Below are positions 54,355 to 63,497 of a stretch of DNA of 64,000 nt, in pieces (the first letter of the stretch is position 1; every line of letters starts with the position of its first letter). Under the pieces are notes generated by a model. The model was given only the letters and a program-made list of their open reading frames with translations. It had not been told where the DNA came from and searched no databases. The stretch lies in the NCBI GenBank assembly GCA_015057115.1, contig SVEZ01000003.1:62001-126000 (forward strand). The letters are read 5' to 3'. The position numbers and the translations under genes are program-made. This stretch comes from Lachnospiraceae bacterium. Its GTDB lineage: Bacteria > Bacillota > Clostridia > Lachnospirales > Lachnospiraceae.

Positions 54355-55323
54355 ATGGTTTACGACATTATTTTTCCAATACTGATGGCATTTTGTATCA
54401 CAGCAGTATTGGGACCCATTGTAATTCCGATGTTAAGAAAGTTAAAGGTAGGACAGACAGAGAGAGAAGAGTTAAAATCTCACTTGGCAAAGAGCGGAAC
54501 CCCGACTATGGGTGGTATTATTATTATTGTAAGTGTAATGGTTACATCCCTGTTTTACATGGGACGATATCCCCATATTATTCCGGTTATGTTTTTAACT
54601 CTGGGCTTTGGTATTATCGGATTTTTGGATGACTACTTAAAAGTAGTGTTGCGTCGTTCCGATGGCCTTTTGGCTTGGCAAAAGATGCTTTGCCAGATTG
54701 TGGTTACTGCGATTTTTGCGGCATACATGATTAAGGTATCCAAGATCCCGTTGACAATGCTGATTCCCTTCTCCAATCTGGTAACAGAGGGAGGCTATTA
54801 TCTGGATATCGGAATTCTTGCCATTCCGTTATTGTTTTTTGCTGTAATCGGAACCGTTAATGGCGTAAACTTTACAGATGGTTTGGACGGTTTGTCCTCC
54901 AGTGTAACGGTTGTGGTGGCAACCTTCTTCACAGTGGTTGCGGTGGCAACCAAGAGCGGAGTATCCCCTATTTCCTGTGCCGTAATTGGTGCGTTACTGG
55001 GATTCTTATTGTTCAACGTGTTCCCGGCAAAAGTATTTATGGGTGATACCGGTTCCCTGGCATTAGGCGGTTTTGTGGCAGGTATGGCATATATGATGCA
55101 GATGCCTTTGTTCATCCTGATTGTGGGATTGATTTATGTGGTAGAAGTTTTGTCCGTTATGATTCAGGTAACCTATTTTAAGAAAACCGGCGGAAAACGA
55201 ATTTTCAGAATGGCGCCGATTCATCATCACTTTGAATTAGGCGGCTGGTCTGAAACCAGAGTGGTTGCTGTTTTTTCAATTGTAACCGCATTACTGTGTA
55301 TGATTGCGTACCTTGGAATATAG
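54355..55323 (+). CDS. mraY: Phospho-N-acetylmuramoyl-pentapeptide transferase
   Basis: Transfers phospho-MurNAc-pentapeptide to undecaprenyl phosphate, making lipid I. The start at 54355 has AGAGG upstream; an earlier in-frame GTG overlaps the spoVD stop. About ten helices; catalytic motifs FLDDYLK, GTVNGVNFTDGLDGL and FMGDTGSLALGG; C-terminal APIHHHFE. Length 322 aa. Confidence 0.96.
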   Translation: MVYDIIFPILMAFCITAVLGPIVIPMLRKLKVGQTEREELKSHLAKSGTPTMGGIIIIVSVMVTSLFYMGRYPHIIPVMFLTLGFGIIGFLDDYLKVVLRRSDGLLAWQKMLCQIVVTAIFAAYMIKVSKIPLTMLIPFSNLVTEGGYYLDIGILAIPLLFFAVIGTVNGVNFTDGLDGLSSSVTVVVATFFTVVAVATKSGVSPISCAVIGALLGFLLFNVFPAKVFMGDTGSLALGGFVAGMAYMMQMPLFILIVGLIYVVEVLSVMIQVTYFKKTGGKRIFRMAPIHHHFELGGWSETRVVAVFSIVTALLCMIAYLGI

Positions 55324-55339
55324 TATAGGAGAGAAGAAA

Positions 55340-56692
55340 ATGGAAATACAAAATCAGTCATTTTTGGTTGTTGGTGCGGGAAAAAGTGGTGTTGCAGCCG
55401 TTTCCCTGTTAAAAGAGAAAAAATGCAGCGTTCGTCTTTACGACGGTAAAGAGGATTTGGATATTGCGCAGCTGAAGGCGGAACATCCGGAGCTTGCAGA
55501 TACAGAGATTTTGTGTGGAACCCTGTCAGAAGAGTGGATGAAGGCGGCAGACATTCTTGTGCTTTCACCGGGAGTCCCCACTGACTTGCCTTTTGTAGAG
55601 AAGATGCGTGAAATGGGCAAACGGATTTGGGGAGAAATTGAGCTGGCTTATTGCTTTGGCAAAGGTCAGGTGGTTGCCATTACCGGAACCAATGGGAAAA
55701 CAACCACCACAACCTTAGTGGGCGAAATTATGAAGGCGCAGTTTGCTCATGTGGATGTGGTTGGAAATATCGGAATTCCATATACCACCGTTGTTACAAA
55801 GCAGGAGCAGGATCAGGTGACTGTAGCGGAAATTTCCAGCTTCCAGCTTGAAACTATTGAGACCTTCCATCCAAGGGTTTCTGCTATTTTAAACATTACA
55901 CCGGATCACTTAAATCGCCATCATACCATGGAGAATTATGTGGCGGCAAAAGAAGCTATTTGCATGAACCAGACAAAAAACGAGGTTTGTGTCTTAAATT
56001 ATGATAATGAATATACGAAAAACTTTATTGATAGATGCCCGGCCAAGGTAATCGCTTTTTCCTCAAAAGAGGAGTTGACTGACGGATATTACTATAAAGA
56101 TGGTGTAATCTACGGTCACGGCAAAGCAATTATGAAGGACACGGATATGAATCTGGTGGGACTTTGCAATATTGAGAACGTTATGGCGGCTCTTGCTATT
56201 GCGGAGGCCATGGAGGTACCTTTGGAGGTAACCCTGCCGGTAATCCGGGATTTTAAAGCAGTGGAGCATCGGATTGAATTTGTGGCCACCAAGCGGGGGG
56301 TGGATTATTACAACGACTCTAAGGGAACTAACCCGGATGCGGCAATTCAGGGTATTCGTGCCATGACCAAGCCTACGATTTTAATCGGTGGCGGATACGA
56401 TAAGGGTAGTGAGTACGATGAGTGGATTGAGAACTTCGACGGAAAAGTGAAGCTTTTGGTTCTCATCGGACAGACAAAAGAAAAAATTGCTGAGTGTGCA
56501 AGAAAACATGGTATCAATCAGATTACCATGGCAGAAACTTTTGAAGAAGCCATGAATATCTGTATTTCCGAGGCTCAGAGTGGCGATGCGGTATTGCTTT
56601 CACCGGCATGTGCAAGCTGGGGCATGTTTAAATGCTACGAAGAGCGCGGCGAGATTTTTAAGAATATAGTAAATGCAATCAAGGAGAGCTAG
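55340..56692 (+). CDS. murD: UDP-N-acetylmuramoylalanine-D-glutamate ligase
   Basis: Adds D-Glu to UDP-MurNAc-L-Ala. The 450-residue protein has the Rossmann start FLVVGAGKSGVA, the ATP loop ITGTNGKTTTT, and the Mur-ligase motifs NITPDHLNRH and YNDSKGTNPDA. The ATG at 55340 has AGGAGAG upstream. Its stop directly abuts the ftsW start. Confidence 0.96.
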   Translation: MEIQNQSFLVVGAGKSGVAAVSLLKEKKCSVRLYDGKEDLDIAQLKAEHPELADTEILCGTLSEEWMKAADILVLSPGVPTDLPFVEKMREMGKRIWGEIELAYCFGKGQVVAITGTNGKTTTTTLVGEIMKAQFAHVDVVGNIGIPYTTVVTKQEQDQVTVAEISSFQLETIETFHPRVSAILNITPDHLNRHHTMENYVAAKEAICMNQTKNEVCVLNYDNEYTKNFIDRCPAKVIAFSSKEELTDGYYYKDGVIYGHGKAIMKDTDMNLVGLCNIENVMAALAIAEAMEVPLEVTLPVIRDFKAVEHRIEFVATKRGVDYYNDSKGTNPDAAIQGIRAMTKPTILIGGGYDKGSEYDEWIENFDGKVKLLVLIGQTKEKIAECARKHGINQITMAETFEEAMNICISEAQSGDAVLLSPACASWGMFKCYEERGEIFKNIVNAIKES

Positions 56693-57847
56693 ATGGCGGA
56701 GAATAGAAGACCGTTGAAAAAGAAAAAAATGAAAAACAATCGACCGGTTGTATTTTTTGATTTCAGCCTGCTGTTCATTATTCTGTTTCTGGTGGCCTTT
56801 GGGCTGATTATGGTATACAGTACCAGTGCCTATATGGCGGGAATCAAACTGGGTAAGGTGGACTATTATTTTAAACGGCAGCTTTTAACCAGCGGTCTGG
56901 GCATTTTTGCCATGATTCTGACGTCGCATATCGATTATCATTGGTATCGGCGGTTTGTGGGAATCATCTATCTGGGAGCCTTTGTTTTGTGTACGGCAGT
57001 GGCGATTCCGGGAATCGGTCGTGAAATTAACGGTTCCCGAAGGTGGCTGTACCTGGGCCCCATTAATTTTCAGCCCTCCGAGCTGGCAAAGCTGGCGGTG
57101 TTAATTATTGTGGCGGTTTTGGTGTCTCAAATGCCCCAAAAGATTAACAATTTCAAGAATGTAGTCAAAATCATGTGCATTGTACTACCGTTGTTTGCCT
57201 TAGTGGGGTATACCAACTTAAGTAATGCCATTATTTTGATGGCTATCACGGTTTTGATTATTTTTGTTGCCAGCAAAAAGTATGCCCAGTTTTTTGTGAC
57301 GGCAGGAATTTTAGGAGTGGCAGGTATAGCTTTTATCCTTTTGGAAAGTTATCGTGCATCCCGTATTGAGGCCTGGCTTCACCCGGAGACTTCGGAAAAG
57401 GGTTACCAGACCCTTCAGGGACTGTATGCAATCGGTTCCGGCGGTCTTTTTGGAAAAGGGCTGGGACAGAGTATGCAGAAGTTGGGATACGTGCCGGAAG
57501 CCCAGAATGATATGATTTTTTCCATTATCTGTGAGGAACTGGGATTGTTTGGGGCAGTGTGTGTTATCTGCCTGTTTATTCTGATGCTGTGGCGATTTGC
57601 GGTGATTGCCAATAATGCAAGAGATTTATTGGGATCCTTGATGGTTGTGGGTGCTATGGCGCACATTGCAACTCAGGTGGTCTTAAATATAGCCGTAGTT
57701 ACCAATTCCATCCCTAATACAGGTATTTCCCTTCCCTTCATCAGTTACGGAGGAACTTCCGTAATCTTCCTGTTAGCGGAAATGGGAATTGTATTAAATG
57801 TTTCAAGAGGAATTCGGATTGAGGAGACGTATGAGGAACAAGTATGA
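56693..57847 (+). CDS. ftsW: SEDS family cell-division/elongation protein (FtsW/SpoVE-like)
   Basis: Peptidoglycan glycan polymerase of the SEDS family (384 aa, ten helices). Signature regions: MVYSTSAYMA, GSRRWLYLGPINFQPSELAKLA (with the essential Asp/Ser region nearby) and GISLPFISYGGTS. Its position matches spoVE in Bacillus. The vegetative and sporulation roles cannot be separated by sequence; it could partner either the 39422 PBP or the reconstituted SpoVD. It overlaps ftsQ by 17 bases. Confidence 0.92.
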   Translation: MAENRRPLKKKKMKNNRPVVFFDFSLLFIILFLVAFGLIMVYSTSAYMAGIKLGKVDYYFKRQLLTSGLGIFAMILTSHIDYHWYRRFVGIIYLGAFVLCTAVAIPGIGREINGSRRWLYLGPINFQPSELAKLAVLIIVAVLVSQMPQKINNFKNVVKIMCIVLPLFALVGYTNLSNAIILMAITVLIIFVASKKYAQFFVTAGILGVAGIAFILLESYRASRIEAWLHPETSEKGYQTLQGLYAIGSGGLFGKGLGQSMQKLGYVPEAQNDMIFSIICEELGLFGAVCVICLFILMLWRFAVIANNARDLLGSLMVVGAMAHIATQVVLNIAVVTNSIPNTGISLPFISYGGTSVIFLLAEMGIVLNVSRGIRIEETYEEQV

Positions 57848-58583
57848 GGAAAAGGATGGCAGTAGGTTGCTGCAGTGGTTGACAGGAATTCTCGGTGTTG
57901 CCATTTTTCTGGCCATCCTGTTTCTGGTTATTTATTTTGGATGCAGAATTAAAACAATTCAAATCGAAGGAAATGAAATTCATACCGATGAGGAGATTAA
58001 GCAGGTAGTTTTTAACGACAAATACTCCTGGAACAGCGTGTATGTATTTTTGAAATATAAATGGAAAAAGCCTAAGACCCTTCCCTTTGTGGATACTATG
58101 GAGATTCAGTGGAAGGGACCGGGAAGTGTGAAGGTTCATGTATATGAAAAGAACATGGTAGGATATTTATATGTGGACAGTACCGGTCAATTTGCCTATA
58201 TCGATAAGGATGGTATTGTGGAAGAATTATCCACCCGAATCATTGAAGGAGTAGTGGAACTTCAGGGACTTTCCGTAAAAGATGTGAAGCTTTATGAAAC
58301 CCTGAAAACAGAGAATGGTTCAACATTTAAGAATTTGCTTTCCTTAACCAATACTCTTGAAAAATATGAGTTAATGCCTCAGAAAATCCGGGTAGAAAAT
58401 GGAAGCAGCTTCTGTTTGCTTTACAAAGATGTGACGGTAAATTTCGGCAATGCCACGAATTTGAATGAGAAGCTTGTCCGGTTGAAAAAGATTTTTCCGG
58501 AAATTGAAGGCTTAAAGGGCACTTTGCATATGGAAGACTGGACGAATGAAGAATCCGATATCACCTTCCGTAAAGAGAAGTAG
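57831..58583 (+). CDS. ftsQ: FtsQ/DivIB-like division protein
   Basis: Bitopic divisome protein (250 aa): a short charged cytoplasmic part, one helix (about 18-40), then the POTRA-like domain (IKTIQIEGNEIHTDEEIKQ) and beta domain. The ATG at 57831 has GAGGAG upstream and lies inside the end of ftsW. murG, often between these genes, is absent here. Confidence 0.88.
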   Translation: MRNKYEEKDGSRLLQWLTGILGVAIFLAILFLVIYFGCRIKTIQIEGNEIHTDEEIKQVVFNDKYSWNSVYVFLKYKWKKPKTLPFVDTMEIQWKGPGSVKVHVYEKNMVGYLYVDSTGQFAYIDKDGIVEELSTRIIEGVVELQGLSVKDVKLYETLKTENGSTFKNLLSLTNTLEKYELMPQKIRVENGSSFCLLYKDVTVNFGNATNLNEKLVRLKKIFPEIEGLKGTLHMEDWTNEESDITFRKEK

Positions 58584-58592
58584 AAAAAAGTG

Positions 58593-58621
58593 TTGAAAAT
58601 TTTATGGAAAAAAGTTATTAT
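58593..58621 (+). promoter_or_regulatory. Promoter of ftsZ
   Basis: TTGAAA, 17 bases, TATTAT (TATAAT also at 58621-58626). It separates ftsZ from the mraY-ftsQ transcript. Confidence 0.6.
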
Positions 58622-58720
58622 ATAATAGTGCCATGATAGGCCAAGTATAACCAAAGTAAGTTATATCTTTAAGAATAGAAATTGGAGAAATGGAAACTGC
58701 AGTATGAAGGAGGAAGAACC

Positions 58721-59974
58721 TTGCTTGAATTAAATAATACAGGAGTGAGCGGAGGCGCGCACATCATCGTTGTGGGTGTCGGTGGAGCTGGAAATAATGC
58801 CGTTAACCGTATGATTGCGGATAATATTGACGGAGTAGAATTTGTGGGAATTAATACGGATAAGCAGGCATTGGCGTTGTGTAATGCACCAACTCCAATC
58901 CAGATTGGTGAGAAATCCACCAAGGGTCTGGGTGCCGGCGGAGTGCCTGAGAGAGGACAGAAGGCAGCCGAGGAAAGTGAAGAAGAAATCCGTAAGGCTA
59001 TAGAAGGAGCCGATATGGTTTTCGTTACCTGTGGTATGGGTGGTGGAACCGGAACAGGAGCAGCACCTGTTGTTGCCAGAATTTCCAAGGAAATGGGGAT
59101 TTTAACCGTAGGTGTTGTTACCAAGCCATTTAAGTTTGAGGGTACCGTGCGTATGAAGAACGCCCTCGCCGGTATTCAGAATTTGAAAGAGAACGTGGAT
59201 ACTTTAATTGTTATCCCGAATGATAAATTGTTGGAGATTGTGGATCGTTCCACAACCTTCCCGGATGCATTGAAGAAGGCAGACGAAGTATTGCAGCAGG
59301 CAGTATCCGGAATTACAGATTTGATTAATGTACCTGCACTTATTAACCTTGACTTCGCAGACGTACAGACCGTTATGCAGGACAAGGGTATTGCACATAT
59401 CGGTATCGGTGTTGGTAAGGGTAAGGAGAAGGCTACAGAAGCAGTGAAAGCTGCTGTTGCCAGCCCGTTGCTTGAAACCTCCATCAACGGTGTATCTCAT
59501 GTTATTATTAACATCACCGGAGATATCGGACTGTTTGATACCAATGATGCAGTTAGTTATGTACAGGAACTTGCCGGAGAGAATGCTAACGTTATCTTTG
59601 GTGCGAAATATGATGACACCAAGCCGGACGAGGTATCTATTACCGTTATTGCTACCGGATTGGAGGAGCGTCCAAGTGCAAGTACATTGATGGCAGGTAT
59701 GAAGTATCATACCGGAGCAGGTGTAGGCATGACACGTCCGCAGCCTGTGGCACCAACGCAGCCAAGAAGCGGTTTTGCAACAACTGCAGCTACCCAGCCT
59801 ACACATCAGGCAGCTGTAAACCATTCTGAGCCGAAGCCACAGCCGGCAGCTCAGGCACATACTGCAACCAATGAACCGTTTATGGGAATCCGTAAACCGG
59901 AAACCATTGAGAGCAAGGTTCCGCAGAAGGATATTAAGATTCCGGACTTTTTGCAGAATACAAGAAATAAATAA
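58721..59974 (+). CDS. ftsZ: Cell division GTPase FtsZ
   Basis: Tubulin-like GTPase forming the division ring (417 aa). The start is taken as TTG at 58721, with AAGGAGG 7 bases upstream, giving [12 protein letters not shown]; the longer frame has no comparable site. Motifs: [29 protein letters not shown] (GTP loop), INLDFADVQ (T7 loop), a Gln/Pro/Ala-rich linker and the C-terminal peptide [13 protein letters not shown] that binds partners. Confidence 0.97.
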   Translation: MLELNNTGVSGGAHIIVVGVGGAGNNAVNRMIADNIDGVEFVGINTDKQALALCNAPTPIQIGEKSTKGLGAGGVPERGQKAAEESEEEIRKAIEGADMVFVTCGMGGGTGTGAAPVVARISKEMGILTVGVVTKPFKFEGTVRMKNALAGIQNLKENVDTLIVIPNDKLLEIVDRSTTFPDALKKADEVLQQAVSGITDLINVPALINLDFADVQTVMQDKGIAHIGIGVGKGKEKATEAVKAAVASPLLETSINGVSHVIINITGDIGLFDTNDAVSYVQELAGENANVIFGAKYDDTKPDEVSITVIATGLEERPSASTLMAGMKYHTGAGVGMTRPQPVAPTQPRSGFATTAATQPTHQAAVNHSEPKPQPAAQAHTATNEPFMGIRKPETIESKVPQKDIKIPDFLQNTRNK

Positions 59975-59987
59975 CAACAACTATTAG

Positions 59988-60018
59988 AAGACAACCGTGA
60001 AAGCGGTTGTCTTTTTTT
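59988..60018 (+). terminator. Intrinsic terminator after ftsZ
   Basis: AAGACAACCG pairs with CGGTTGTCTT around TGAAAG, followed by a T-run. Confidence 0.92.
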
Positions 60019-60047
60019 GCGGTGAAAAAGGGAAATGAAGGGAGAGT

Positions 60048-60054
60048 TTCGACA
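60048..60054 (-). promoter_or_regulatory. 0A box (Spo0A site) upstream of spoIIGA
   Basis: TTCGACA, the reverse complement of the TGTCGAA core of Spo0A boxes. It lies about 22 bases before a TATACT -10 (60076-60081), the position used at Spo0A-activated promoters that lack a good -35. Confidence 0.65.
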
Positions 60055-60115
60055 GAGCCAAAGGGGATGTGTGAGTATACTTTAAAGGAGAAACAGGCAG
60101 GAAGAAGGTGGATCC

Positions 60116-60892
60116 ATGTATCTGTTTTATCCGGACGTATATTTTCTTATGCAGGCTGTTGAGATATACTATGCCTTAAGTGTGGTGGAACTTATAGGGG
60201 AGCATCCGAAAAAGCGTCGGACAAAACTGGCGGTTACAATTCTTATATCCGGTCTGGAAACGGTGGGAGTGTGCATATTTTCCTATTTTTGGTATGTAAT
60301 CCTAGTGCATCTTGTTTTCTTGCCAATGGCGGTGGGACTTTGTTTTTACAAAAAGAAGGAGCCGCTACCGGGACGGGAATGGTTACTGTGTTATATTTCC
60401 ACCATCCTGTTTTATGGAGTCAGTCAGTGGGAAAACAGAGTGTTTCACAACTATTCCCTTTGGATGGAGGTTTTTACCACCATGGGACTATATGGTGTTT
60501 TCCGGATTTTGCATAATCAAAAAAGGCGGAGACAGAACTGCTTTGAGATAACTCTTTTTTACAGGGAAATCAAACTTTGCGGCAAGGCTTTTTACGATTC
60601 CGGAAATATGCTATGCGAGCCGTTTTACGGGAAACCTGTATTTCTTGCAGAGGAAAAATGGTTGCAGCCCATTCTTGCGCTGTATGAAAAGCCTAAACAG
60701 CCGGTATGCTATCATACCATTGCGGGAAGCAGCATTACTGAAGTGATTGTAGCAGACAGGCTTGGGGTGTATCGAAAAGGAAAGTGGGAATTTGTAGAGA
60801 AACCCAGAATCGGAATCCTGGTGACCGGGAAAATTCACCGGGGACAGTGTCAAATGTTATTACATACAACCTTTGGGCAAAATGAAAAATAG
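60116..60892 (+). CDS. spoIIGA: Sporulation sigma-E processing peptidase SpoIIGA
   Basis: Membrane aspartyl protease that cleaves pro-sigma-E. The N-terminal half has five predicted helices and the C-terminal half carries the active-site region FYDSGNMLCEPFYGKPV (catalytic Asp). The 258-residue length is a little short of Bacillus SpoIIGA but the layout is the same. AGAAGGTGG precedes the ATG. sigE follows in the same operon, behind a candidate Spo0A-controlled promoter. Confidence 0.92.
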   Translation: MYLFYPDVYFLMQAVEIYYALSVVELIGEHPKKRRTKLAVTILISGLETVGVCIFSYFWYVILVHLVFLPMAVGLCFYKKKEPLPGREWLLCYISTILFYGVSQWENRVFHNYSLWMEVFTTMGLYGVFRILHNQKRRRQNCFEITLFYREIKLCGKAFYDSGNMLCEPFYGKPVFLAEEKWLQPILALYEKPKQPVCYHTIAGSSITEVIVADRLGVYRKGKWEFVEKPRIGILVTGKIHRGQCQMLLHTTFGQNEK

Positions 60893-60910
60893 AGATAGGA
60901 GAGATGAGAA

Positions 60911-61660
60911 ATGATGGAAAGTAAGAGCGTGTGGTGCTCCCTTCAGGCAGTATCCGAAGCAATTTTACCGCAGATTCGAGGGATGCTGGTAAAACGACAG
61001 TCGGAGGTTCATTACATAGGGGGAGCAGATGTGTTGCCACCACCTCTGGATGCGGGAAGAGAGGCTGATTGCATACGGCTTTTATATCAACAGCAGGATC
61101 CGGAGGCGAAGGTTTGCCTGATTGAACATAATCTGCGGCTGGTGGTATACATAGCCAAAAAGTTCGACAACACGGGAGTGGGGGTGGAGGATTTAATCTC
61201 CATTGGAACTATAGGACTGATGAAGGCGGTGAATACCTACAATCCCCATAAACAGATTAAGCTGGCAACTTACGCTTCTCGATGCATTGAAAATGAGATT
61301 TTAATGTATCTTCGACGAACCAGCAAGCATAAGTTGGAGGTATCCATTGATGAACCCTTAAACGTGGATTGGGACGGCAATGAGTTGCTTTTATCGGACA
61401 TCTTAGGAACCAGGGAAGATGTGGTGGAAAAAGGAATGGAGCAGGAAGCGGAGAGGCAACTTTTAAAGGCAGCCCTAAAGAATTTAAGCGAAAGAGAGCG
61501 CTACATCATCGAATTGCGCTACGGCCTTTCGGGGAAAGAACCTTTAACCCAGAAAGAGGTGGCAGATAAGCTGGGGATTTCCCAATCCTATATTTCCAGA
61601 ATCGAGAAACGGATTATCCGGCAGTTAAAGAAGGATATGCAAAAAAACGAGGGCTTATAA
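60911..61660 (+). CDS. sigE: Sporulation sigma factor SigE (pro-sigma-E)
   Basis: Mother-cell early sigma factor (249 aa). The pro-sequence ends near [14 protein letters not shown], matching the SpoIIGA cleavage region of the family. Region 2 ([26 protein letters not shown]) and region 4 ([21 protein letters not shown]) are intact. AGGAGAG precedes the ATG. Its product would direct mother-cell genes, in Bacillus including spoVD and the skin recombinase gene. Confidence 0.96.
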   Translation: MMESKSVWCSLQAVSEAILPQIRGMLVKRQSEVHYIGGADVLPPPLDAGREADCIRLLYQQQDPEAKVCLIEHNLRLVVYIAKKFDNTGVGVEDLISIGTIGLMKAVNTYNPHKQIKLATYASRCIENEILMYLRRTSKHKLEVSIDEPLNVDWDGNELLLSDILGTREDVVEKGMEQEAERQLLKAALKNLSERERYIIELRYGLSGKEPLTQKEVADKLGISQSYISRIEKRIIRQLKKDMQKNEGL

Positions 61661-61680
61661 GTAAGCCCTCATTTCTTTTA
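61641..61680. terminator. Bidirectional terminator between sigE and sigG
   Basis: GAGGGCTTA (61649-61657) pairs with TAAGCCCTC (61662-61670), with an A-run before and a T-rich stretch after. The two convergent genes overlap by 6 bases inside it. Confidence 0.85.
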
Positions 61681-62428
61681 AGGCACTTTTTTCAAGACGG
61701 GAAACCTGGGCCTGAGAAATATGGATTTCTTCCGCCACCTCCATTTGGGTTTTTCCCTGCAAAAAGCGTTTTCGAATAATATTTTGCTGTCTGGAATTTA
61801 AATTGTTCATGGCTTCTTTTAAAGACAGATTATCCAACCAGTTATCTTCCGTGTTTCTTTTATCCTTAACCTGATCCATTACGTAGAGGGTATCTTCCCC
61901 GTCGCTAAATACCGGATCAAAAAGACTGACCGGGTTTTGCATGGCATCCAGACAGTATAGAATTTCTTCGGAAGAGCAGTCAAGAAGCTTTGCCAGTTCC
62001 TCGAAGGTAGGTTCTTTTTGATGCTCCTTCATGTAGGCTTCTTTGGCTACCATGATTTTATAGGCACGGTCTTTCAAAGAGCGGCTGACTCGGATGCTAC
62101 CGTTGTCCCGTAAGTACCGACGGATTTCCCCGATAATCATGGGAACTGCATAGGTAGAAAATTTTACTCCAAGATTCGGATCAAAATTGTTTACGGATTT
62201 AATCAGGCCGATGCAGCCGATTTGAAATAAATCGTCTGCATTTTCCCCGGCAGAGGAAAAACGCTTAATCACACTTAACACCAACCGGAGATTTCCCTTG
62301 ATATAGGCTTCTTTGGCAGATTCATCCCCCTCTTTGATTTTTTCAAAAAGTATTTTTTTCTCAGCTTCTTTCAGTAAGGGTAAGGCGGAAGTGTTGACTC
62401 CGCATAAGTCTACTTTGTATACCGACAT
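61655..62428 (-). CDS. sigG: Sporulation sigma factor SigG
   Basis: Late forespore sigma factor (257 aa). The N-terminal [16 protein letters not shown] motif is characteristic of sigma-G. Regions 2 ([26 protein letters not shown]) and 4 ([22 protein letters not shown]) follow. In Bacillus sigG lies downstream of sigE on the same strand; here it is inverted and convergent. Its ribosome site (AGGGG) is 12 bases from the ATG and buried in a hairpin, followed by a T-run. Confidence 0.95.
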   Translation of the reverse strand: MSVYKVDLCGVNTSALPLLKEAEKKILFEKIKEGDESAKEAYIKGNLRLVLSVIKRFSSAGENADDLFQIGCIGLIKSVNNFDPNLGVKFSTYAVPMIIGEIRRYLRDNGSIRVSRSLKDRAYKIMVAKEAYMKEHQKEPTFEELAKLLDCSSEEILYCLDAMQNPVSLFDPVFSDGEDTLYVMDQVKDKRNTEDNWLDNLSLKEAMNNLNSRQQNIIRKRFLQGKTQMEVAEEIHISQAQVSRLEKSALKEMRAYL

Positions 62429-62433
62429 AAAAA

Positions 62434-62468
62434 GACATCCCCTTTTTTAATCTCAATAAGAGGATGTC
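62434..62468 (-). promoter_or_regulatory. Hairpin hiding the sigG ribosome site / LysR gene terminator
   Basis: On the minus strand GACATCCTCTT pairs with AAGGGGATGTC (one mismatch), followed by TTTTT and then the sigG ATG. A candidate sigma-F promoter, GAATA-N15-GGACATCCT (62489 down to about 62461), overlaps the 5' arm. Confidence 0.65.
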
Positions 62469-62483
62469 CATTTTTCTAAAATT

Positions 62484-63362
62484 TTATTCAGATTGGGAGG
62501 AAAAATACTCCTGGGTGAACCACAGGAATTTCTTTCCAATGGGGGAAAGGCTTTCCTGACTTAAATATCCGATTCCCAGATTTCGTTCAAATAAAGGCTC
62601 GATAGGTAACGAGCGTACATCATGGGAGGTATTCGTTAATGCCAAAGATGGGATAATGGAGATACCTAAATGATTTTCCACCATGGCCATAATGGTGTGG
62701 TTTTCTTTGGCGGTAAAGCGAATCCGCGGGGTAATGCGATGATCGTGGAGCACCGTATAAATATCATGATCCACATCCGCCTCCGGTAAAATGGATGGAA
62801 CCGTCTGGAATTTCTCCAGGGGAAAGGTAGTTCCCGTGTGCTGATAGTCTTTGGGAAGTACCGCCATTAAAATATCTTTTTTTAAAGAACAAAACTCATA
62901 GTTGCTTTCCGGCTGACGGCTGCAAAAAATCATGTCTACATCCCGGTTCGCCAGCCAGGTTTCCAATTCCTGACTTCCACCTTCCCGTAATTTAATTTGA
63001 ATGGAAGGGTGATCAAACTGAAAGGCATTTAACATGGAGGGAAGCCAGTAAGTACAGATACTGGTGTAGGTTCCGATGGTTAAAGAGCCGTATTCCACCC
63101 CCTTGGTATCGTAAATAAATTGGCGAAGCCGTTCTTCCTCCGCCAATAAGCTGTTGACATAGCGAAGAAATTCTTTGCCTAAGGGAGTTAAGCGAACTCC
63201 GTAGCGGTCTCTGACAAAAAGTTGAAGTTCCACTTCCTCTTCCAACCGCTTTAGGGTATGACTTACACCGGACTGGGTATATCCGGATAAAGCTGCGGTT
63301 TTTGAAATATTTCCGGTTTCAGCCGTAAGAGAAAACAGCTTATATTTTATTAAATTATCCAT
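62484..63362 (-). CDS. LysR family transcriptional regulator
   Basis: LysR-type regulator (292 aa) with the N-terminal winged helix (LFSLTAETGNISKTAALSGYTQSGVSHTLKRLEEEV) and a periplasmic-binding-like effector domain. AAGGAG precedes the ATG. It diverges from the RnfC/PrdC-like gene, which is its probable target; the inducer is unknown. Confidence 0.9.
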   Translation of the reverse strand: MDNLIKYKLFSLTAETGNISKTAALSGYTQSGVSHTLKRLEEEVELQLFVRDRYGVRLTPLGKEFLRYVNSLLAEEERLRQFIYDTKGVEYGSLTIGTYTSICTYWLPSMLNAFQFDHPSIQIKLREGGSQELETWLANRDVDMIFCSRQPESNYEFCSLKKDILMAVLPKDYQHTGTTFPLEKFQTVPSILPEADVDHDIYTVLHDHRITPRIRFTAKENHTIMAMVENHLGISIIPSLALTNTSHDVRSLPIEPLFERNLGIGYLSQESLSPIGKKFLWFTQEYFSSQSE

Positions 63363-63395
63363 GGAATGCTCCTTTTTAACGTGGTAGTAATATTT

Positions 63396-63420
63396 GACAT
63401 ATCTAGATGCTTAGAATGTC
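63396..63420. promoter_or_regulatory. Dyad GACAT-N15-ATGTC, candidate LysR operator
   Basis: An inverted repeat centred between the divergent LysR and RnfC-like genes. LysR sites are usually dyads with a T-N11-A core. Confidence 0.35.
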
Positions 63421-63422
63421 GC

Positions 63423-63451
63423 TTTTCAAATATCTTACACCAAGGTATACT
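63423..63451 (+). promoter_or_regulatory. Possible promoter of the RnfC/PrdC-like gene
   Basis: TTTTCA, 17 bases, TATACT, just right of the dyad; the weak -35 fits an activated promoter. Confidence 0.45.
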
Positions 63452-63497
63452 CATTTTGCAAGCGAAAAGTAAGAATTTCGGAAAGGAGGAGGAAAAG

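Noticed and set aside
58682-58720. Longer FtsZ N-terminus
   Set aside because: The TTG at 58721 has an ideal AAGGAGG spacing, and the extension contains that ribosome site.
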